Positions 17,441 through 24,682 of a stretch of DNA of 64,000 bases are shown here, in pieces; position 1 is the first letter of the stretch; every line of letters starts with the position of its first letter. The translations under genes were made by a program, and so were the position numbers. The stretch covers positions 434,001-498,000 of the forward strand of contig NZ_CP121668.1 in the NCBI RefSeq assembly GCF_029714425.1, in the 5' to 3' direction. The notes under the pieces were generated by a model. The model was given only the letters and a program-made list of their open reading frames with translations. It was not told the DNA's origin and searched no databases. The DNA comes from Bradyrhizobium sp. CB2312. Lineage in GTDB: Bacteria; Pseudomonadota; Alphaproteobacteria; Rhizobiales; Xanthobacteraceae.

Positions 17441-17901
17441 TCTTCCTTCTTCAACAATGACTGAATCTTTTCGAATGCAGATCGACGCAAATTTTCTTCG
17501 GTGGATTGCGTGTTGCGTTCCGTGTCCGCACGAGGGCCCGCGAGATCCGGTGACAACCTGAGCTTAAGCTGGCGGTTCGCCGGTTGCTGGACGACATCGT
17601 GCCGGACCCGCTCCGCTCGGTTGGCTTTTTTTCGCTCCTGGCCCTCCAGCTGGCTGACGATCGCCGTGAGGCGTTTGGTCGTTAGCGGGATGCGGTCTCT
17701 GCCTTGAACGATGCCCTGCCCAGCCAGCGCTTGAGCGATCACGGGCCAAGAGATCCCCTCTTTTCGGAGGTCGTAGATGATAGGAAGGGCGGTTCTGATA
17801 GCTGAGGTCGTCCCGGTCGTCTCCTTGCCCACTGTCGTCGGCGGACGAGCCTTCTGGAGGCGCCGGGCGTCTTCTCGCAGCTTCTTGGGATCGAGGGGCA
17901 T
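17437..17901 (-). CDS. Hypothetical DNA-binding-like protein, first gene of ParA operon
   Basis: The 154-residue basic protein contains a helix-turn-helix-like stretch (IIYDLRKEGISWPVIAQALAGQGI) followed by RIPLTTKRLTAIVSQLEGQ, then a hydrophilic, probably disordered tail. That arrangement resembles small accessory proteins of mobilisation regions that read a short DNA site. No named family was identified. It is transcribed away from the relaxase gene across a repeat-rich intergenic region and overlaps the ParA-like gene by 4 bases. Confidence 0.65.
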   Translation of the reverse strand: MPLDPKKLREDARRLQKARPPTTVGKETTGTTSAIRTALPIIYDLRKEGISWPVIAQALAGQGIVQGRDRIPLTTKRLTAIVSQLEGQERKKANRAERVRHDVVQQPANRQLKLRLSPDLAGPRADTERNTQSTEENLRRSAFEKIQSLLKKEE

Positions 17902-17939
17902 GACGAGCTTAATATAGGCGCTCTGCCGGCCGACTAGCG

Positions 17940-18142
17940 AGCACTAGTGGGACTAGTGGATACCAGTCAGTTTACCAGTTCAGGACCATTTATCTCGATT
18001 TTCACACCACACGCACTAAAGTTGCCATCCACTAACCACAATGGGAGAGGGCAGCGAATCGAGGGTTGATGCACGGCCCATCTCATGCGACGGGCCAGGG
18101 CAGCGGTCAAGTTGCCATCATTGCGAATTGCTGGGAGGGCGC
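17940..18142. promoter_or_regulatory. Repeat-rich divergent region, candidate oriT/operator
   Basis: Near 17942-17961 ACTAGTGG occurs twice in tandem, 10 bases apart, and CACTAGTG is itself palindromic. TACCAGTCAG and TACCAGTTCAG follow. An 11-base direct repeat AAGTTGCCATC lies at 18019-18029 and 18109-18119. The region separates the ParA operon from the relaxase operon. Transfer origins and operators of small accessory proteins usually sit in such places. Which repeats are functional cannot be told. Confidence 0.4.
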
Positions 18143-18409
18143 ATGCAAACCTACAGGGTGCAGATCGAGCCGAAGCTGTCCGAGCGGCTCGAACAGGCCG
18201 CTCGGGTAGCGAAAATTGCGCCGGCCGATCTGATTGCCCAATGCATTGAGCAGCACCTGGATATCGCTCTTCGGTATGTCGCGCTCCTCGATCGCCTGGA
18301 CACGGTCGACCAGGGGCTCTTGGATTTGGCGAGCCTTGTCGGTGAGGCTTCCGCTGGGGGCGGCGTCGAGGTGTCCAGTATCTGCCGGTATTCGCCTCCG
18401 AAGGTATGA
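18143..18409 (+). CDS. Small mobilisation accessory protein (ribbon-helix-helix-like)
   Basis: The ATG at 18143 follows GGGAGGGCGC and gives 88 residues; an upstream in-frame ATG at 18041 is less likely. The N-terminus MQTYRVQIEPKLSERLEQAA has a beta-strand followed by helices (VAKIAPADLIAQCIEQHLD), the order of ribbon-helix-helix proteins that bind DNA as dimers. Its stop overlaps the relaxase start as ATGA, so it is translated with it. Such proteins help the relaxase bind oriT or repress the operon. The fold is inferred, not shown. Confidence 0.6.
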   Translation: MQTYRVQIEPKLSERLEQAARVAKIAPADLIAQCIEQHLDIALRYVALLDRLDTVDQGLLDLASLVGEASAGGGVEVSSICRYSPPKV

Positions 18410-21249
18410 CCGCCTCGCTACATACGTTGGGCGCCGGCCGCGACGCCGGTCTGTACTACGTCAACGATCCCAATCGCGAGGCGCGCCCTAGGAGCCGGGA
18501 CGAGTACTACATTCGGGACGGTGGTGGCCTTTGGTGGACGACGGGCGAAACGATCGTTCGGCACGGTGCTGCGATCGACAAGGAGAGCTTTCGAGATCTT
18601 TGTGCGGGGATTGATCCGCGCACTGGCGAGCGACTCGTCCGCGGTGCCGGACCAAAGCATCGAGCCGGATGGGACATCACGTTCTCTGCCCCGAAATCCC
18701 TATCCATTTTGTGGATGGCGGGAGACGAGCAGCAACGTGTTACCCTTCACGCGCTGCACCGCGCTGCGGTTGAGGATGCTCTCAGATTCTTAGTGGATGA
18801 GCGCCTCGTAGAAGTCCGCTTAGGTGCGGGTGGATATCTCCGCGAGCCTGCCGCCGACGTTATCGTCGGTCGTTTCGATCATTACACCTCGCGTGAGGGC
18901 GACTGTGCCATCCATACGCACGCCGTTTTACTAAACACGGCTGGATCGGGCGAAAAATATCGTACCCTTGAGCCCGAAAAATTGTTCGAGCACCAGCTCG
19001 TCCTTGGCGCGGCGTTCAGAGCCTCATTGGCGCACCGTTTAGCCGCTATCGGGTTTCCGCTGCGTGAAGCTGGGCGCAATCAATTCGAGATTGCCGGCAT
19101 CCCACAAAGTGTAATTGAGACCTTCTCGAAGCGATCGCGGCAGATAGAGGAGCTTGTTGGACGGGACGCGACCGGCGCACAGAAGGAATTGGCCGCGCTG
19201 GCGACGCGCGGGTCAAAAGATGAAGTCCCCGTAGGTGAGATCCTGGAGGCTCGCTGGAAAGAAGAGCTCGCGCAAACTGGCACCGATCCATGGGAGGCGG
19301 TGCGCAACTACGTGCCTGGCCAAGAGGTCGAACTGGCCCCAGAACGCGATTTGGATCCTCCAGAAATTGAGGGGTCGGGTCCGGTCGCGGTTGCCGCCTC
19401 GAAGCTCTTCCGGCATCAGAGTGTAATCACCCGCAGGGACTTGGTGCATGGAGCTCTCATCGAGGCGGCCATTCGCGCGGTCAGCATAGACCAGGTTTGG
19501 GCGGAGCTGCGGTCGTACGAGGAATGTGGAATTGTCCGTAAGCTTACGGGGGAACGACAAGCAGAGTACTGGACCACGCAGGCTATCGCTGCCGCCGAAG
19601 CAAGCCTGCTACGATCCGCGGATCGCCTGAATGAGCAGGACTGGTTTCAACAGGAAGCGCTTGAGGCTGCGCTCGCAAACGCGCCCTATCTTTCTCAGGA
19701 ACAAGCCGATGCTATCAGGTTTGCCGCCAATCGCGATGGGGTGACTATATGCGAGGCACCCGCCGGCACTGGGAAAACGGTGATGACGCAGGCGCTGGTC
19801 GAAGCTGCCCAGCGCTCCGGTCTCAAGATTTTGGGATTAACGCCCACCTGGGTGGCTGCTGACGAACTTTCCAAATCTTGCGGTATTGAAGCATGCGCTA
19901 TCGCCAAATGGCGATACGACCATGAGCGCAAAATCGGATCCGAGATCGATGCTAATACGCTGATTATTATCGATGAGACCGGCTTGGCCGGCGTACGGGA
20001 TCTCGAGACAGTCTTAAGCGCAGCTCATGAAGCGCACACTAAGGTTGTGTGCCTCGGGGATCGGCGTCAGCTCCAGGCTGTGCCGGGAGGCAGTGCGCTG
20101 AAAGCGATCTCCGACGTGATTGGGCGCGGCGCAGTTTTATCGCAAGTGCGTCGACAAACGGTGGAGTGGCAGCGCGCGGCATCGATTGTGATGGCCAGAG
20201 GTGATTCCGACGCGGGTCTGCGTGCCTACGCGCAACACCGTAAGCTTGAGGTTGTGCCTGGCGAAGCCAAGGCGCAAGCTCGGGTGATCGAGATGTGGAA
20301 CACCTATCGCCATGTGCATGGTGATGATGTTTTAATCGTCACGCGGCGGAATTCTGATGCCGCAGCTCTCAACAGAGCGGCGCGCGCTGTCCTGCGTTCT
20401 GAAGGGCGCCTACTGAGTGAGGATTTATCTCTCCCTGCTGTTGGCCGTGACAAGAAAATTGGCACGATTGAGCTTGCCCAAGGCGACCTCATCCGATTCA
20501 GTGAAAACCTTCCCCGATTCAGCATTCGGAACGGGACCCGTGGTACAATCGAACGCCTGACGCAAGACGATGCAGATGTGAAAATCGCCGTTCGGCTCGA
20601 TGACGGTCGCATAATCGAAACGGAATGGGGGTGTCTAGCTCGCGAGCGCGCCGAAGGTCCACCTAGGCCGCCGCGTATTTCGCTGGCCTATGCGGGCACG
20701 GCGTATTCAGTGCAAGGCCGAACGTCCGCTGCCGCCGTGCTGTACGTGGCGAAGCCGACGGACGCACGGGAGATTTATGTCGGACTTACGAGACATAAGA
20801 TCGATGCCTACGTCGTCGCCGAACGCAATCGGCTTGAAGCTGCTGTAGCGAAGCGCCAACTCGACCCGCGCCTGGTTCCAGGGGAGGCTGCAATTCGTGA
20901 GCGGCTTTTCAGCGAGGCGACATCTTACGCAGAAAAAGTGAACGTTGTGGATTTCGCCGACGATCGCATTGAATTCGCACGGACCGGCCAACTTCAAATG
21001 CGATGCGAGCCAGGATCACTCAACGTCGGTCGAGTTGCACGCGCAGCACGACGGATGGTAGAGGCTTCGCGTGAAATGTCAGCTGAAACGTCACTCACCA
21101 TCGCCGCTTGGCGGTTGGTCGACAGTGCGCGTCACATCAGGCAAGACATTGCGCAACGCTTCCGCCAGATAACTCAGGCGATCAAGGACCGCATAAATTT
21201 CAGAGCCAAAGAGCGCAGGGTAGCTCGCGAATTAGGCCGGGGGCGTTGA
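18406..21249 (+). CDS. MobF-family conjugative relaxase-helicase (TraA/TrwC-like)
   Basis: The N-terminal relaxase domain has tyrosine pairs at Tyr17/Tyr18 and Tyr34/Tyr35, and the metal-binding histidines in CAIHTHAVLLN (about residues 167-177). FSAPKSLSILW (about 97-107) is typical of MobF proteins. The C-terminal RecD-like helicase carries Walker A APAGTGKTVMTQ (about 450), Walker B TLIIIDETGLAGV, and late motifs SLAYAGTAYSVQG and YVGLTRH. It nicks one strand at oriT, stays bound to the 5' end and unwinds the transferred strand. At 947 residues it is full length. Together with the coupling protein it defines a mobilisable element. Confidence 0.93.
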   Translation: MTASLHTLGAGRDAGLYYVNDPNREARPRSRDEYYIRDGGGLWWTTGETIVRHGAAIDKESFRDLCAGIDPRTGERLVRGAGPKHRAGWDITFSAPKSLSILWMAGDEQQRVTLHALHRAAVEDALRFLVDERLVEVRLGAGGYLREPAADVIVGRFDHYTSREGDCAIHTHAVLLNTAGSGEKYRTLEPEKLFEHQLVLGAAFRASLAHRLAAIGFPLREAGRNQFEIAGIPQSVIETFSKRSRQIEELVGRDATGAQKELAALATRGSKDEVPVGEILEARWKEELAQTGTDPWEAVRNYVPGQEVELAPERDLDPPEIEGSGPVAVAASKLFRHQSVITRRDLVHGALIEAAIRAVSIDQVWAELRSYEECGIVRKLTGERQAEYWTTQAIAAAEASLLRSADRLNEQDWFQQEALEAALANAPYLSQEQADAIRFAANRDGVTICEAPAGTGKTVMTQALVEAAQRSGLKILGLTPTWVAADELSKSCGIEACAIAKWRYDHERKIGSEIDANTLIIIDETGLAGVRDLETVLSAAHEAHTKVVCLGDRRQLQAVPGGSALKAISDVIGRGAVLSQVRRQTVEWQRAASIVMARGDSDAGLRAYAQHRKLEVVPGEAKAQARVIEMWNTYRHVHGDDVLIVTRRNSDAAALNRAARAVLRSEGRLLSEDLSLPAVGRDKKIGTIELAQGDLIRFSENLPRFSIRNGTRGTIERLTQDDADVKIAVRLDDGRIIETEWGCLARERAEGPPRPPRISLAYAGTAYSVQGRTSAAAVLYVAKPTDAREIYVGLTRHKIDAYVVAERNRLEAAVAKRQLDPRLVPGEAAIRERLFSEATSYAEKVNVVDFADDRIEFARTGQLQMRCEPGSLNVGRVARAARRMVEASREMSAETSLTIAAWRLVDSARHIRQDIAQRFRQITQAIKDRINFRAKERRVARELGRGR

Positions 21250-21319
21250 CGGGGCCGACTTGCGCTACTTCTGGAAGAAGAACATCCTCGAAAGCGCCTG
21301 CTTCACGATCGCGAACTCC

Positions 21320-21668
21320 GAACGCTCCGACACATTCGCCGCCTCGCCGCAGCGGCTGGTGAGGAGGGCTCAGGAGTATCTCCATCGTTCTGGCACCGCG
21401 CCCGTCCACATCTCGGAGCTCGTTGCGGTCTCAGGCTCGTCGCAGCGCGCGCTTCACAGGGCCTTCGACGAAGTCATAGGCATCCCACCGATGACGTACC
21501 TTAGGAGGCGGCGGTTGTGCGAGGCGCGCCTGCTTCTGCAGAATGCCGCGCCCGGTGAAACGACGGTTTCCGAAGTGGCATTCGGACCTCGGTCGGTTCG
21601 CCGCGTATTATCGCCGATTGTTCGGCGAAATTCCTTCCGCCACGCCGAAGGGTGGCCCCGAGAACTAG
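21320..21668 (+). pseudogene. AraC-type regulator fragment, frameshifted
   Basis: The first frame reads VHISELVAVSGSSQRALHRA and IGIPPMTYLRRRRLCEARLL, the first helix-turn-helix and linker of an AraC DNA-binding domain. After VSEVAFG (about 21590) the homology continues in another frame as GRFAAYYRRLFGEIPSAT and stops at 21668. One frameshift therefore splits the second helix-turn-helix. The N-terminal sensor domain is missing. It cannot make a working regulator. Confidence 0.75.
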
Positions 21669-21850
21669 CTGCCCGCGAACGAGCCCGTCAGGCGGCCAGC
21701 TTCCCCCGGCGTCGTGCGGTCTGCATCCGCATCCAGATCGCTGCGTTGTGGACACAGGCAACTAGAGGGACGGCAAGAGCCAATGAGAGGACGGGAGCCG
21801 ACCCCGCGCGATATCGCGGGCCCTGACCGGTCCGCCGGACCGAACCACGC

Positions 21851-22318
21851 CTAACACCCTACATTTGAATGGTGGGCCGTTTCCGCCGACGAGAGAACCT
21901 TCCTTTTCAAGCCGGCCTGGAAGCGGTCGATCAGGACGCAGGGCATCCGGAGGCGGGTCAACTCGATGACCGCCGCAGGCCCGAGCTCGATGAGCGTTAA
22001 AGAGTGGTATCCGTTCGAGGTCCAAGCCGGCAGTGCTGATGTTCTCGCCGAGCTCTCCGGCTCCGATTGCGAAACCAGCCTCCGAGAGGGCTGCGAGGAG
22101 TTCGGACGGGATCAGGTGGACCTGCCGCAGGTTGGGAAGCCGGGATCGGAGGCGGGCTAGACAACTGTGTCGACAGAGGGACCGGCGTGCGCGTCGCCTT
22201 CGACGCCATGGCTTTCGACCAGCACGATCCGCTCCCGAGAGGGCTTGCTGAAGTGGTGCCCGCGATCGGCGGCGACCGCGACGACGGTGCCGTATAGCGA
22301 GACCCGCGCCTGCAGCAT
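21851..22318 (-). pseudogene. MOSC-domain protein remnant
   Basis: Three pieces in different frames match a MOSC (molybdenum cofactor sulfurase C-terminal) protein in order: VVAVAADRGHHFSKPSR and VEGDAHAG from the ATG at 22318; NLRQVHLIPSELLAALSEAG and GELGENISTAGLDLE; then LIELGPAAVIELTRLRMPC ending at 21851. At least two frameshifts separate them, and a stop occurs after VDTVV. MOSC proteins handle sulfur for molybdenum enzymes. Its ATG overlaps the stop of the preceding remnant as TGATG, so the two were once an operon. Confidence 0.75.
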
Positions 22319-22575
22319 CACGCCGCCCGGGCGAACGGGCGCCGCTTCCGGCGGAAGTAGCGCATGATCTCCGGAAGCGCCATGGCGTTGAGACCCGGTC
22401 GGCAGAGACAACGCCCTTCCGGGTCATCTCGACTCCCCAGTGCATGTGGTCGAGTTCCGGAATCGAGTGCGCGTCCGGATTGATGCTTATCATGCAGCCG
22501 AATTCGAGGGCGGCCTGGCCAGCGCCAATCCAGGTCGAGCCGCCACGGATGTGCGTTGATCTCGACCAAGACGTC
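22318..22575 (-). pseudogene. C-terminal PHP-domain remnant of a DNA polymerase X
   Basis: Pieces in shifting frames read VLVEINAHPWRLDLDWRW, then ISINPDAHSIPELDHMHWG and VEMTRKGVVSADRV, then LNAMALPEIMRYFRRKRR, ending at 22318. These match the last part of the PHP phosphoesterase domain of bacterial family X DNA polymerases (base-excision and gap repair). The polymerase part is absent and two frameshifts are needed. Confidence 0.75.
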
Positions 22576-22599
22576 ATCAGTTCGCAAGAGGAGGAGCCG

Positions 22600-22770
22600 A
22601 TGCACAGCGAAGAAGAAGACCGCGCGTGGACGCAAACAGGACCGGGCACGGGTGGGCAAAGCACAGGACTATGAAGTCTGGTACGAAGCGATCAGCCTCT
22701 GCGATGAAGAAAGCCCCCGAAGAAGGTCGGCAACAACCGTAAGCGCGTCGAAAAGCGGCTGGGACGCTAG
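22600..22770 (+). pseudogene. DUF3606-type small protein remnant
   Basis: KKTARGRKQDRARVG and AQDYEVWYEA match the start of a small DUF3606-type protein; the frame then shifts, with AMKKAP in one frame and KKVGNNRKRVEKRLGR in another, ending at the TAG at 22770. Intact relatives have a single frame of about 60 residues. An intact DUF3606 gene is at 36347-36529. Confidence 0.65.
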
Positions 22771-22808
22771 GGTCGATGAGCGCTCGACGTGGCTGGAGGG
22801 CGACGCTC

Positions 22809-22911
22809 CGGTCTCATACCAGCTTCGTGTTGCCTTCACGATGCGGACGACCGAAAGCATCACCGGGACCTCGACCAGCACGCCGCGCAGGCCCGCTTCG
22901 GGAAGTGCCCT
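22809..22911 (-). pseudogene. ACR3 arsenite permease C-terminal scrap
   Basis: LRGVLVEVPVMLSVVRIV followed by KATRSWYE is the last membrane helix and tail of ACR3-type arsenite exporters. Nothing upstream on the minus strand continues the match. It is a fragment of about 35 residues with no chance of function. Confidence 0.6.
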
Positions 22912-23083
22912 CAGCGGCGTCATAAGCAAAAAAGCCTCGGTGAGCCAAGGCTTCTGGTTTGTGCAGACAGTAGCGATTAGTATCTGGTCGCGATCAGAAC
23001 GCCGTAGCCGCTGAAGCGAGATCCACGTCCTGGCTCACGCGGTCGCTGAGGAGAGGCGGTGGCACGGTCTGCCCGGTTAACGC

Positions 23084-23326
23084 CTAGCCCCCAAAGCCAT
23101 CTGCGAGAGCGAACAATGCCGCTAGTCCGGCGGCGATGGCTGCCCAGGCGCTCCACTGACTTTGTCGATAGACCATCCGAAGCAGGGCACGTGGATCGTC
23201 GACACCGCTCCCCAAGCCGCGTTTTGCGAATTTGCTTTTGCAAAGACGGACGCGCGCAGAAGCAAACCACAAGACAGCAGCAGTGACAGCCGAAGTTTCT
23301 GCGAGTAGCTCAAAAGCTTGCTTCAT
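23084..23326 (-). CDS. Small membrane protein of unknown function
   Basis: The 80-residue protein starts MKQAFELLAETSAVTAAVLWF, where a first membrane helix lies at about residues 10-24, and ends in a second (WSAWAAIAAGLAALFALADG). Between them is a basic loop (RVRLCKSKFAKRG). GGTGAGAC precedes the ATG. The frame is intact with sensible residue use, unlike the remnants beside it. No family name is known to me. Confidence 0.6.
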   Translation of the reverse strand: MKQAFELLAETSAVTAAVLWFASARVRLCKSKFAKRGLGSGVDDPRALLRMVYRQSQWSAWAAIAAGLAALFALADGFGG

Positions 23327-23400
23327 GTCTCACCGTCTGGCGCGCAAGCTAAGCACAGCAGCGGGCCTGATTTGTAAGGCGCCGACCAAATCTGACGATG

Positions 23401-23414
23401 TTGACCTATGTCAA
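23401..23414. promoter_or_regulatory. Crp/Fnr-family palindrome TTGAC-N4-GTCAA
   Basis: TTGACCTATGTCAA is a perfect 5-bp palindrome with a 4-base centre, the geometry of FixK/FNR/CRP-family sites. It lies about 98 bases upstream of the secreted-protein gene at 23512, somewhat far for a class II site. Confidence 0.4.
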
Positions 23415-23511
23415 CGCGAGCCTGGCTTGCAAGCTCACACCTCATGTCGATAGCGGCGCTGCTACATGGAGCCGTCACGGCATCACTAAGCGCACGCTTT
23501 GAGGAGGCGTC

Positions 23512-23778
23512 ATGCAGTGGGATCGTTTTTCAATTGGTTCTGGCGCAGTCGGGGGCTTGTTGATCAGCGCTGTGTTGGGACTTGCTGGTGTTACTCTCAG
23601 CAGCGCCCCCGCCGGAGCGGTGGTGTATTGCCAGTACATCGGCTATCCCCCGAGCTGCATCGCAAGGGCTGGCGTTGTGCTTAGGCCTCGCCCGGTCGCG
23701 CGCGCAGTGCGCGGGTCGGTAACTCAGGGCACTGCTATAAATCGCGGCGGTCCAGTCAACCGCGTCGGTCGCCGCTGA
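23512..23778 (+). CDS. Small secreted basic protein
   Basis: A GAGGAGG ribosome-binding site precedes the ATG. The 88 residues begin with a signal peptide (GGLLISAVLGLAGVTLSSAP, cleavage probably after AGA near residue 36), then a short mature part with two cysteines (VYCQYIGYPPSCIAR) and an arginine/glycine-rich tail (NRGGPVNRVGRR). Similar small periplasmic proteins are frequent in Bradyrhizobium. Function is unknown. A Crp/Fnr-type palindrome lies upstream. Confidence 0.65.
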   Translation: MQWDRFSIGSGAVGGLLISAVLGLAGVTLSSAPAGAVVYCQYIGYPPSCIARAGVVLRPRPVARAVRGSVTQGTAINRGGPVNRVGRR

Positions 23779-24108
23779 GCGCTGACGAGAAATCGCTGCG
23801 TTTGCGGCAGCATCTCATCCCGGGAACTCTTCATCCGTAGCTGCGCGAGTTCTTTCTCAACAAGCCTTACGGCGCAGCCCGATATTCCATAGCGCCGTTC
23901 TCTTTTATCACATCCTGTTCGCGCGCTGTTCGAGAAGTGTTCTCAAATACAACCTCGAAACGCGATTGCGGTTGTGTGTGGACATCTGCGTGTATTCGTC
24001 CGTGGAACACCTCCCAACTGCAGCAGTTTGAAGACTCGTGAACTGAGGAAGGTAATCTTCCCGCTGCCGGCGCCCACCCGGCGGCGCGTATTTTTGTGAG
24101 TTCCGTTA
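23779..24108. other. Gap with no recognised feature
   Basis: These 330 bases contain no open frame with protein-like composition and no repeat or hairpin that stood out. Confidence 0.5.
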
Positions 24109-24330
24109 GTGGCGAAGCGTATCAAGGCTGCGTTGCCGGCCTTCATCAAGCCCCAGCTCGCCACCCTCAAGATGAAGGCGCCTTCTGGCGTCAATTGGAT
24201 TCAGGAGATCAAGTACGACGGCTACCGGATCCAGCTGCACATCGACGGCGACACCCGTAAGGCTTTCACCCGCAACGGCCAAAACTGGATCAGCAAGTTC
24301 TCGAAAATTGCCGGTGCCTTCGAGATCAGA
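24109..24330 (+). pseudogene. ATP-dependent DNA ligase (LigD type) fragment
   Basis: FIKPQLATLKMKAPSGVNW is followed by IQEIKYDGYRIQLHIDGD, where KYDGYR is the adenylation motif KxDGxR of ATP-dependent DNA ligases; the lysine receives AMP. The match continues to NGQNWISKFSKIAGAF and breaks off. The rest of the ligase domain and the polymerase and nuclease domains of LigD are missing. LigD joins double-strand breaks with Ku. The frame continues into unrelated sequence that fits a transposase end in another frame. Confidence 0.7.
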
Positions 24331-24334
24331 CGGG

Positions 24335-24418
24335 GAGGTGGTGGTCAGACGCGTCGCGACCCGATACGCCAAGCTCGCCGCAAACTACCTCTCGGGCGTC
24401 CTGATCGCAGCAACATAA
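24335..24418 (+). pseudogene. IS5-like transposase C-terminal scrap
   Basis: In the frame starting at 24335 the sequence reads VVRRVATRYAKLAANYLSGV and ends IAAT at a TAA. This resembles the RYDKLAxNFLA C-terminus of IS5-type transposases. It abuts the point where ligase homology stops, so an old IS insertion probably broke ligD and was then mostly lost. Confidence 0.5.
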
Positions 24419-24493
24419 GCTTGGCTCAATTGAGTCCGACCCTAGGCCGTCCGCGCTGTCGCATCTGAGACAAAATTTGACTGCAGCCTTTTT

Positions 24494-24682
24494 TTGACAC
24501 GCTTGAGCCTTTACCTAAAGGGAAAAACTCCGATAAAGCGGTTCTTTTTGTCAGCGGTTTTCGTTGTGCTCGTTTCTACGTCCGCACCGAGTTTAGCTCA
24601 AAAGCCCAGTCGTAAGTGCATGAGGCCGGATCATCTTGAGACGCTGGCGACGGAGCTGGAGCGCGTGTTCAAGACCAGCTAA
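24494..24682 (+). CDS. Possible small secreted protein
   Basis: A 62-residue frame starting at TTG has a hydrophobic stretch KRFFLSAVFVVLVSTSAPSL like a signal peptide, followed by AQKPSRKCMRPDHLETL. The last bases overlap the convergent histidine kinase gene. There is no good ribosome-binding site, so it may be chance. Confidence 0.3.
   Translation: MTRLSLYLKGKTPIKRFFLSAVFVVLVSTSAPSLAQKPSRKCMRPDHLETLATELERVFKTS

Noticed and set aside
21762..22664. Open frame of 300 residues on the minus strand
   Set aside because: Its translation switches between MOSC-like, PolX-like and non-protein-like stretches; the homologous pieces lie in different frames, so this is decayed DNA and not one gene.
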